Assembly (NCBI GenBank): GCA_038502055.1
Contig: JAXRKN010000014.1
Coordinates: 1-64,000, forward strand
Length of the DNA: 64,000 nt
Source: Tanytarsus gracilentus
Taxonomy: Eukaryota; Arthropoda; Insecta; Diptera; Chironomidae
Direction: 5' to 3'
Below the pieces are notes generated by a model. The model made no database searches, was not told the DNA's origin, and worked only from the letters and a program-made list of their open reading frames with translations. A program made the translations under genes and the position numbers. Numbering within the stretch: the first letter of the stretch is position 1; each line of letters begins with the position of its first letter. Positions 36,712-46,169 of this stretch are shown one piece after another.

Positions 36712-37491
36712 ATGAAGATTTTCGTAAATTTATTTTTCCTGTTGACAATTTACTGTGTCACCAGTGAAAGTCACGTGATTGATTGTGTTTATCAAGGAAG
36801 TAATGCTGATTACTATCAGTGCAGCATGGAAAATAAAGTGCTTGTGACAGAAAAAGACGATCGAGAAGTTACTGGCGTTCGCGGCTACCATATGGAGGGA
36901 AAAACTCACGACAATGTTACGGGATTTCATTCCGATGGCAAAACAATGAATTATTTTCCACATGGAATTACCAAGTTCTTTAAAAATATTAACTACATTT
37001 TCATCCACAATGCACATTTAAAAGAAATCAAAAAAGAGGATTTAAAAGAGTTTGGAGATAAATTGAAGCACATTTACATTTATACCGGCAACCAAATCGA
37101 GGTCATCGAGGCAGATTTGTTTACTTACAATAAAAATCTCAAGACAGTTTCATTCTACAATAATCAAATTAAACACGTTGCTTATGGCGCTTTTGATTCA
37201 TTGCAAAAACTTTCGACATTAGACTTGCAGAATAATCCATGCACAAATGGACTTGATCACACTGCCGACCGCTCAAAACTCATGACTTTAATTCGAAATG
37301 TTGAAATTAAATGTAAAGATCAAAATTACCTTCAAAAAGAGGAAATAATGAGCCTTAAATCAAATCTAACTTCAGTTTTATTAAATTGCGATTCAAATAA
37401 TGGTGAAGTCAAAAAATTGAAGACTGAAATTGAGAAACTCAAAGCCGAACACACAAAACTTCAAGAGGAAAATAAGCATAAGAAAAATTAA
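36712..37491 (+). CDS. Secreted leucine-rich-repeat / coiled-coil protein
   Basis: A single-exon frame of 259 residues. A signal peptide (MKIFVNLFFLLTIYCVTSES) precedes an N-terminal region with paired cysteines (CVYQG, YQCSM). About residues 110-190 hold leucine-rich repeats with the pieces GNQIEVIEADLF and NNQIKHVAYGAFDSLQKL, ending in the cap QNNPCTN; a further Cys follows (IKCKDQ). Residues from about 210 to the end (LKTEIEKLKAEHTKLQEEN) form a clear heptad-type coiled coil. It is a paralogue of the truncated gene at 1-985 but has a much shorter tail without the Pro/Thr linker. The architecture recalls mosquito LRIM/APL1 complement-like factors, which pair through their coiled coils; that role is not shown here. 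Poly(A)-like AATAAA motifs lie within 40 bases of the stop. Confidence 0.9.
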   Translation: MKIFVNLFFLLTIYCVTSESHVIDCVYQGSNADYYQCSMENKVLVTEKDDREVTGVRGYHMEGKTHDNVTGFHSDGKTMNYFPHGITKFFKNINYIFIHNAHLKEIKKEDLKEFGDKLKHIYIYTGNQIEVIEADLFTYNKNLKTVSFYNNQIKHVAYGAFDSLQKLSTLDLQNNPCTNGLDHTADRSKLMTLIRNVEIKCKDQNYLQKEEIMSLKSNLTSVLLNCDSNNGEVKKLKTEIEKLKAEHTKLQEENKHKKN

Positions 37492-39516
37492 AGAGTTAAG
37501 ATAAAAGTTTGTAAAAATTAATAAAAATAAAGTTGAAATTTTTCACAAACATAAAAAGTTTAAATTTTTTCTTGTGTTTTAGAATTTTCTAAATTTATTT
37601 TTAAATTATTAGAAAAAAAAAATTATCCAAAAATATTTTTGACCACTTTTCTCTACTTTTTGTCCCACCCTCCGGATGACTAATTCAATACCCACAAAAG
37701 CTCACAGAATTGAGATAAATCGATGTGTAATGAAGCATTTTTGAGGCATGCAACGGCAGCAGAAAAAAAGCGCTTGTCAAACGGACTAAAAATTACATGC
37801 TCGAGCGATTCGAGTTAATGGACATCCATTACAGCTCTTTCGAGAGCTCTGCCTATTGATTTTAAATCATTCGAATACCGGTCATTAACCCGCGAATGCA
37901 GTTGCAGTAATTGAATTTTCATATTGGATTAATTGAGAGCGTTTTAGAGGCTCATTAGGGCGGAGATGGAAAAAGATAATTAAAAAATAGTTTTTGAGGT
38001 TAATTTAGAATATTTTCAGGGTGAGCCGTTGATTAATGTCGTTGTTAATTAGATTTTAGGTAATTATGAGAGTTTTTGAGGTGAAAAATTGCAATGAAAA
38101 ATTTTTAATTTAAATTAAAGAAAAAAATATTTAAAAAAATTTAAAAATTTTCTGCTCTCAAAAAAATTGAATTTTTCACCAATTTGCACACTCTGCTAAT
38201 TAAATTGCTTCTCGCTAATCGCACGCAGCGTTAATTAATTGAAAAATTCACTCTTTAATTAATTTCAATTGCCGAAAAAGAAATTTTTTGCTACCAAACT
38301 CAGCGATTATGAAACTTCTCGAATATGAAAAAAATCGTACATAAGCGGTTTCGCTTCTTTTCACATTTCCTCGCAGCTCGATGTGTAAAAACACGTTGCG
38401 CGATTTATTGAATTGGATTTTTTATATGTTGTGAGTTGATGTAAGAGGTGAGTGATGGAAATTATATCACTTTTAGGGTGATTGCGGATTTTTTAAGTTT
38501 TTTTGATGAGTGAAGAAATAAATTTTAATTTTTAATTGATTTTGCAAGATTTTTTTGTTAAGGTTTAAAAGTAAAATTTTTATGAGCTTTTTCTAAGCTT
38601 TTCAAAAAGAAATATAATATTAATGAAATTTTAAAAAAATTAATTAGAAACTTTTAACGGATTTTTTTAAATTTCAAAAATTAATTAAAATTTTTAACCG
38701 ATTTTTTAAAAAATTTCAAAAATTAATTATTTTTTTTTTCTAATTCTTAATTAAATTTTCAAACCTGTAAAAAAATTTAAACCAAAAAATCTTTTTTTAA
38801 TCTTCCATCCAACTTCTTCAAACTTCATTTTTAATATTTTTTTTTGCTATTTTTTACTACAAAATTAAACAATTTTTAAAATTCCAACGAGCTTTTTTTC
38901 CTTTTCTCAATGATCAAAACTTTCTTTTAGCCATTCCAAAAAACTAATATGTAAAACTTCTAAATGATCTTTCTAAAAATCTTTTTTTTTTGATGGGAGG
39001 AAAATGAGAAATGGGATAAAAAAGAATGAAGGTGGAAAAACTTAAGCAATAGAGGGGAAAAAACTTATAAGAGCGCATTCACATTTCAATATTGAGGTTT
39101 ATGTGAGATTTTTCTCACTTTTTTAAGTATTTTCTAAAAAGTCAACAATAAAATTTTCTAATATATAAAAAATATTTTTTAAGTTGTTGAGTTTAAAAAT
39201 TGAAAATTAAATTTTTTTCTAATCGAAAGTTTTTGAGCAATTTTAATTTTCAATCTTCAACTTTTCAACTTAAAAATATTTTTTTTTGCTTATTCTGAAA
39301 AATCTCCTCAAAAAATTTCCACATTTTAAGCAATCCAGAAGCTTCGCGATCAACACCTTAAAATTACAGTAGCATCACAAGTCTTTTTTTGGGTAATCTC
39401 TGAGTTTTTGCTTTTCGCGTCGCTTTTGAATTAATTTAGAAATTTCAGCAATTTTTAAAGAGATTTTTCATTTTGGTATTTTTTTTCGTGTGTCAGACAT
39501 GAAACTTGAAAGCCAC
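37492..39516. other. AT-rich intergenic DNA and 3' regions
   Basis: Holds the 3' end of the LRR gene and, on the other strand, that of the cuticular gene. A less AT-rich patch at 37670-37930 contains a GAGAGCTCT-type palindrome but no exon. Nothing else was recognised. Confidence 0.5.
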
Positions 39517-42444
39517 TTAATAGTGATGTCCATGGTGCTCTTGTTGGCCATGATGACCTTGTTGTCCATGCTCTTGAGAAGATGACTCGTATGAGGAGTA
39601 TGAGGTTGGAGCTTCGTGTGAGATTTCGTGTTGCTCCTCTTGTCCATGTCCATGTCCGTATCCGCCATGGCTTTGGCTTTCGTGGTGCTCAACATGATGA
39701 TGGTGTTGTTGTGGTGGATGAACTGGAACGTGCACAGCATGTGGAACCTCTTTGTGAACTGGGAATTTGACTTCTTTGTGGACAATATGGGGCTTGTCGA
39801 CTGGCACCTAAAAAATGTTAATTGAAATATTTAAAATTTATAGTTTAAATTGAGATAAAGTCGAACTAACCTTAACGGTGTATGGAACTGGTTTCTCAAC
39901 GACATAAGGAACCTTCTTGATGACTTCATAAGGCTGTGGATATGGAACCTTCACTTCATATGGAACTTTCTTCTCAACCTCGACCTTATAAGGCTTGTCA
40001 ACTGGAACTTTCACCTTTAAAAATTAAAAAAGAAAAAAAGTTTGTTAGAAATGATGAAACTTTGGTGTAAAATTATAAAAAAAAAGTTTAAATGAGCTTT
40101 TTAAGAATTAAAATCATTCATAAAAGCTTTTAAATTCTCTGAAGATTGAACTCAAAAAGCTTTTAAAAATTCAGGTAAAGCTCTTAAGATTCAAGAAAGC
40201 TCATCATGTTAATTTAAAAAAGCTTTTATATTTTTTTAATTTTCAGCCTCAAAAAATATTTTCATCAAGCTTTAATTAAAAATCATCATTTCAACCTCAC
40301 TTTAATGTTTCCTTAATGTTCATCAAAGTTATTCAACTTTAAAAATTTCATAATCATCTCGATTGCACCATCTTAATTACCCACAAAGTCGAGCATAATT
40401 TATTTCGAAAAAAAACATCAAAATTTAAGTGAAAAAATGCCGAAGGTTGAAATGCACATTAAGCATGTCGTCATAAATAAAGAGCGGCTTAAAAGATTGC
40501 GCGAGGTAATTTCGAAGTGTTTCATATGCAAAATTAATGGATGGAATTATGAGATCGACTTTGTTTGTTTGGGATTAAAGGTAATGAAAATTGCGAAGTC
40601 TAAAAATCATCGACACTCACTTCATATGGAACTTTCTTCTCGACGGTGTATGGAACCTTGATTTCCTTGTAGACTGGATAAGGCTTTGGAACCTCAACGG
40701 GGTATGGACGGTCGACTGGAACTGTAAGAGATAAATTATTAAGAATTAGTTCATTGAAAACTTTAATCGCTCACCTTTCACTTCATATGGAACCTTCTTG
40801 ATGACTTCGTATGGCTTTGGAACATCGACCTTTTTCTCAACGGTATATGGAACCTTCTTGATGACCTCATAAGGTTGTGGAACGTGTTTTTCGACGGTGT
40901 ATGGAACCTTCTTGATGACTTCATAAGGCTCTGGCACGAAAACCTTGACTGGATAAGGCTTGTCGACTGGAACTTTCACTTCATATGGAACCTTCTTGAT
41001 GACTTGGTATGGTTTTGGTACTTCGACGGTGTATTTTTGGTATTCCTTAACGTTGACTGGGTATTTCTTGATGACTTCGTAAGGCTGTGGAATTGGAACC
41101 TTCACTTCATATGGAACTTTTTTCTCGACTGTGTATGGAATTTTCTTGATGACTTCATATGGAACTGGAACCTTTTTCTCGATCGTGACAGTCTTGATGT
41201 GCTCATGATGATGTTGTTGATGTGAATCGTGGCCACCTCCATAGTGATCGCCTCCGTATGATGGCGACCAGTCTGAACTGCTGCCGTGTGATGATCCACC
41301 GTATGAGCCTCCTTGTGAGCCACCGTATGAGCTATAAGATCCGTACGAGCTCAATCCACGTTTCTCGGTCTTCTCCGACTCTTGCTGGAGTTCAGTGGCT
41401 TTCTCCTTCTTTTTGTCCTCCTCGGCGGTGGCGTGTGCAGCCAAGAGGGCAATGCAACAAGTGATGACGAGCTGATGGGTGAAAAAAATTTGATTAAATT
41501 TAATTTTTGTGGATTTTATAGAGAAAAAAAATTAATTTTTGCGCAATTTATGGAAAAATTATTTTTTTTGTAATAAAAAATTTGCAAATCTTTTCTTTTA
41601 TTTAAAAATAAATTTTCCACTATTAAAATTTCTTTTTCTACTTTGTATTAATTTTTTCTTTTATACGCTAATTTTTCTCTCTCTTAATGCTCAAATTATG
41701 TAATTTCATGTTAATAAAAGCCGACATAAAGTTTCAAGTTATTGCGGCAATATTCAATACTTGGAATGATATTCGACAAATGATCAAAAGTGGCGGGAAA
41801 AATACTTTAATGCATTAACAAAACCGGTGATTGTTAGGTAAGTTTAATGCTTTTAAATTGAGTGAAATTGCAGAGGTTTAAATTGCACTTTTAGTCGATA
41901 AGTAAAAGAGAGAAAATTAAATGTTGGATGAGGGAAATTAAATGCGATTTTTTAATTGAAATTTTGGTTATTAATGGGAGCAAAAAATAATTAATTATTG
42001 TTGAAAAAATTTAAAAGATTTTGTCGATTTTTATAAAATTAATATTGGAATTTTTCTGACTTTTTATATTTTAAAATTTGATTTGATTTTTTAAAATTTT
42101 GAATTTGAAGTTTTTAAATTTAATTTTGAAATTTTACTGATTTCTGAATTTTTAAAAATTTAGTTTTATTTTTTTTGAAACTTTTCTGAATTTTTTATTA
42201 TAAATTTAAATTTTTTAATTAAATTAAATTTTTTTCACACTGAATCCAAAATTTTCAACGTCAATAATCCAAAATTTAAATTTTCTCCTCTCGATTGATT
42301 TTTTAATCCAAAAGTTTCCAAACTTTCATCAATGATTTTCACTTTTTTTGTTCATCTCATTAATTATTTTTTTAATTGTTGCTTTGCAAATTTATTTCAC
42401 TTTCAAATTAACATTTTAATGCACACAAAATTTACCATTCGCAT
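39517..42444 (-). CDS. Cuticular-type structural protein with VPYEVIKK repeats
   Basis: Five minus-strand exons, 42436-42444, 40775-41471, 40621-40721, 39871-40014 and 39517-39807, splice in frame to 413 residues. The nine-base first exon encodes only MRM and completes the signal peptide LVITCCIALLAAHA; it is inferred from a good donor and the promoter upstream. After a charged stretch come a Ser/Gly/Tyr-rich block, a His-rich segment, then about 235 residues of repeated PYEVIKKVPYTVEKKVPYE and VPVDKPYPV motifs, and a His/Gln-rich tail ending in GHHY. No chitin-binding R&R domain is visible. Low-complexity Val-Pro-Tyr-Lys proteins of this kind are known in insect cuticle (for example the Vajk and low-complexity mosquito groups), so an extracellular matrix role is likely; Tyr and His would suit cross-linking. 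Confidence 0.88.
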
Positions 42445-42572
42445 GATTGCTGGATTTTCTTTTTCACTTTTTATTTAAATCTTCTTGAAATGCACGAATA
42501 GAAAAATAGGAAGCAGAGTGAAAAAATAAAAGGAAACTTTAGATATTGGTTAGAAGAAACCAAAACAGGTAC

Positions 42573-42606
42573 TGACTTAAAATTGGCATTCGAGTTGGTA
42601 TTTATA
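42573..42606 (-). promoter_or_regulatory. Core promoter of the cuticular gene
   Basis: On the minus strand TATAAATACC (42597-42606) is followed 33 bases later by the initiator TCAGTA (42570-42575, A at 42573), giving a leader of about 128 bases to the ATG at 42444. Spacing and both elements fit the arthropod consensus and support the tiny first coding exon. Confidence 0.65.
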
Positions 42607-44743
42607 TCCAAAAGAGTTGTACGAGTGGCATTATTGGAGCAGTTGCAACCATCTCTCGAAAAAAAAGCTCCCACCCCACTCGGAGCTTGCCAGACAGACA
42701 GCATACACACACTCACCATCATGTACGGCAACCGTAATCTGACGAAAAAAAGAAGGTAATTGAGCGTATTGTAATTATTATAAAAAAAGCTACAAAAAAA
42801 AGTTTTGCTAATGTTTTTTTTATTATTGTATAATGTTGCACATGAGTGTTGGATAGCGAACGAGCCAACATAACTTCTTTTCGCTTTCGCTGTTATAATT
42901 TTTCCACCTTCGTGGGTCGGAGGAAAAGAAGCTGAGAATTTCTTCTCGTGTTGGATTAAAAAAATTCAAACTGGACTTTGAGAATTGAGTTAGAAGTTAT
43001 GAAAAAAATAACGGAAAAAATTTGAAATTTTTGTTGGTAAATTTGGTGATAAAAAAAATAAATTTGTGAATTTTTTTCCATACTAAAATGATTAAAAAAT
43101 ATCTCAAAAAATTCATTAAAAAAATGAATTTTTTATTTTAAAAAGATAAATTTTTAGCATCAAATTTATTGATAAAAAATCAAAAATTTTAAATTTTTCC
43201 TTCACCCCAAAAATAGCCAAAAAAACACCTCAAAAAAATTCCCAATAAATTTCAATTTTTTATTCTTCAACATAAAAAATCAACCTCAATTAAAATCACC
43301 ATCAATCTTCAACTTACGACCTTTTTGATCATCATAAAAATCAAAATTTATTGCCTCAAGTCACACAAAAAAAAGTTCATTCAGATTAAATTTTCTTTCA
43401 TGTTAATTTTTAGGAAATTTCATGCAACCTCTAAAAAAATTGGCAAAGCACACATTTTGAGTTTTGACGCAATTTTAATCTCGACTCGCACTTATACACA
43501 TCGCTTACGCTTGAGAGAATTTCTTCGCTATGTGGCGATTAAAAATTGAGAAATTAAAGACTTTTTTATTCGGGCGACATGTGATGAGAAGAATGTCGCG
43601 ATGAATTCGAATGAAATGTGGGGAAAATGTCAACAAGAGATTTGACATTGAAATTATTTTAGAGTTTATGTTTGCTCAATTTTTTTTGCGGTGTTTGAGG
43701 TGAAGATAAAAAATTTATGTAGACAAAAAAAATCGTAAAATTCTGAAAATTTTTCATGAGTAAAAATTTAATTTTAAGTCGCATTTTTTCCACCTTGTTT
43801 AACATGTTTTTCATCCCACAAAGCCCTTCGAAAATTTCAATCTGCGGTCTCATTTTTTAATTGATCGCCACCTAAAAAGTTTATAAAATCTCTCAATCAA
43901 CTCCAATTAATTTAATTTTTCTATTAATCCGCCTCAATTAAGCAACGAAATCCAAAATCCTCGAAGGTCAAATCGCAGCATGAAAACTCTTTTCTCTTCA
44001 CAGTTAAGAAAGCAATAAATTTGCGTTGAACTCTTAAAAATCATTTTAAATAGCGAAAAAGCTCAATTCAACTCAGATCGAAATCTAAATGAGCGCTTTT
44101 GAGGCTTTAATGGTGAAATAAGAAGGAGAATTTTAATTAAAATGTTTTTGAAGAGTTGTGAAGTGAAATCGGGGGTAAAAATGATTGAAGTTGGAGGCTG
44201 AAATTTAATTAAATTAAATAAAGAAGAATTTCGAGATTTTGTGAGAGAGAAAAATTTAAATTAATTTTTTGAAATTTGTAAAAAAAAATTGAAGAAATTT
44301 TTGAGTTCAATTAATTAAAAATTGAACTAAATTTTTAAAATTTTACGTGAAATTTTGTGTAAATTTTAACAATTTTTAAATCACTAAAAATTTTAAATAT
44401 TTAAAATCAGTAAAAAAATTTAGTAAATTTTAAAATTTGTTCAAAAATTTTCCATGATTTCTTCACCAAATTCAATCAACCCCAAAATCCACCATTAAAG
44501 TCAATTTTCCTCCCTTCCATAATCATCATCATCATCAACTCAAATCTGTTTCAACAAAATGTCAAAAAATTACAACAATGAAGTCGTCAGATATATTAAA
44601 TTACCATTCATCAACGCCCGAGCTCAACATATCGCAAGCACATATCAGCATAAAAAAAGCTCTAATAATTCGACAACTTCGTATCACATTTTGTCTTTCT
44701 CACTCCAGCGTTGTCCTAAATTTGTAAAAATAACATTCATTAT
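42607..44743. other. AT-rich intergenic DNA, one possible orphan exon
   Basis: A less AT-rich stretch at 42640-42760 on the plus strand ends ACCATCATGTACGGCAACCG and a GTAATT donor at 42756, which could be a first exon of an unseen gene. No matching downstream exon was found. The remainder is A/T-rich. Confidence 0.35.
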
Positions 44744-45526
44744 TAGAGTTTCTCAAATGCCCGGGTAATGAGATTTTGTCCTACCCGGGTAAAAAAATTT
44801 ACTACCCGGTTAGCCCGGGCATGCCCGGGTAAGAATTTTTTTAAAAAAATATACCTATTTTTACTCAAATTTTCGGCTAATCTTTACATAGAGCATTTTT
44901 AGTAACAGAAATAAAAGTTTTTTAAACAGAAAATGAATAGATTAAAAGAAATATAAAAAGTTTAACGGAAATAGTTCTTAAGGAAATAGTTCTTAACATA
45001 CACAGTGAAGGTCTGACATTCGAGTTCTAGCCTTTGTTACAATATCTCCAGCCTCTAAAAATGCCCTCTATGAAGAAACTGATGTTGCCTGAATCGTTAG
45101 TAAAGCTTTAAACAATCGGTCCAAAATTGGAGATCTTTGTTTGAGTCTTCTCATGTCATCTCATGGCTATTTTTTTGTTGCACTTGCACTTGATGTTTCA
45201 AAATACTTTTTTGAATTAAAAAATTTCACAAACGAATCTAAATTTATATAGGTAAACTACCTTCTTAAGTCATGTAGTTTTGATAAATGATAAAATTCAT
45301 TGTAAACAAAACATTTTCAGGTATTGGTTTACACAAAACTTATAAAAAGCATTTGGAGGAAATTTTTCAAAAAAAATTAAGAAAATTTTCTTCGAATTTT
45401 TTAATTTTTACCCGGGTAAGGGTAGAGCAATTTTCCGGGTATACCCGGGTAGTAAAATTGACGGGCATACCCGGGTATACCCGTACCCGGGTATACCCGT
45501 ACCCGGGTTACCCGTGAGAAACTCTA
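44744..45526. mobile_element. Decayed hAT-type transposon with CCCGGGTA-repeat ends
   Basis: Terminal inverted repeats TAGAGTTTCTCA (44744) and TGAGAAACTCTA (ending 45526) are flanked by near-identical 8-bp sequences, TTCATTAT (44736-44743) and CTCATTAT (45527-45534), as expected for hAT insertion. Subterminal regions are arrays of ACCCGGGTA and its variants in both orientations. The centre holds a relic of a transposase C terminus on the minus strand. At 783 bp it is far shorter than an autonomous hAT, so this is an internally deleted copy. Confidence 0.85.
44993..45154 (-). pseudogene. Relic of hAT transposase C-terminal dimerisation region
   Basis: One minus-strand frame reads RRLKQRSPILDRLFK, then QATSVSS, a stop codon, and RAFLEAGDIVTKARTRMSD. 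This matches the hAT signature in which a conserved SVPSER motif is followed by FS-AGDIVT and R-R-S. The in-frame stop replaces the Glu of the SER motif, and no frame extends upstream. The fragment is therefore inactive and supports classification of the surrounding element. Confidence 0.8.
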
Positions 45527-45557
45527 CTCATTATCCGATGTGATGGGTGCAAAAATT

Positions 45558-46169
45558 AGGGGTGGACGCTGAATTTTTTTGTTGGAGAATTTTAAAATGT
45601 TTTTTATATATTTTAAAATTTTTTAAAATTTGACGGTTTTTATCAAATTTTTATTAAAATTCATGTGATAATTTTTTAAAAAGATTTTTATTTAAATTTT
45701 AATTAAATTTGCAATAAAAATTTTACATCATCTAATTTCGATTACCCTGTTTTTTGGTTATAGGTGATTAGTGTTTTAATGTTTTATTTTGGTCTGCATT
45801 AGTAAAAAAATGAACCTTAGTAAAAAGTAGACTTAGTAAAGCGAAATAAAAATTTTTTTTTTTTTATTATTATTTGATTTTGAAATGCTGGCTTGATTAT
45901 ATTTTAGGTGTTGCGATTGTTAAATGAGGTAAATTTTTTGAATAAATATAAATTGAAGATTTGACTTAAAATTTTACAATTTTAAAAATTTTTTTTTTGG
46001 AGAAATTTAATCAAAACAACTTTTTACTAAGGTGGCACCTTAATAAAGAAGGTACCTTAGAAGAGATAACATAAAAGTTTTAGGTCTCAAAATATTTACT
46101 AAGGTGGCACCTTAGTAAGCAGTAGCACCTTATAACCAAAAAACAGGGTAAATTTAGCGTCCATCCCCT
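45558..46169. mobile_element. AGGGGTGGA-family MITE, copy 4, split by a nested element
   Basis: Begins TTAGGGGTGGACGCTGAA and ends with the inverse TTTAGCGTCCATCCCCTA. Without the insertion at 45745-46148 it would be about 208 bp, similar to the other copies at 7914, 12612 and 32983, though its second block (ACGCTGAA) differs from theirs (AACTTGGG), suggesting a subfamily. Confidence 0.6.
45745..46148. mobile_element. Tc1/mariner-type MITE nested in the preceding element
   Basis: Perfect terminal inverted repeats CCCTGTTTTTTGGTTATA are flanked on both sides by TA (45743-45744 and 46149-46150), the signature target duplication of Tc1/mariner insertions. The 404-bp interior contains repeated AAGGTGGCACCTTA palindromes and no coding frame. 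Confidence 0.85.

Noticed and set aside
39468..41464. Open frames in other frames and on the plus strand across the cuticular gene
   Set aside because: Repetitive, less AT-rich coding sequence leaves all frames open; the spliced minus-strand product explains the region.
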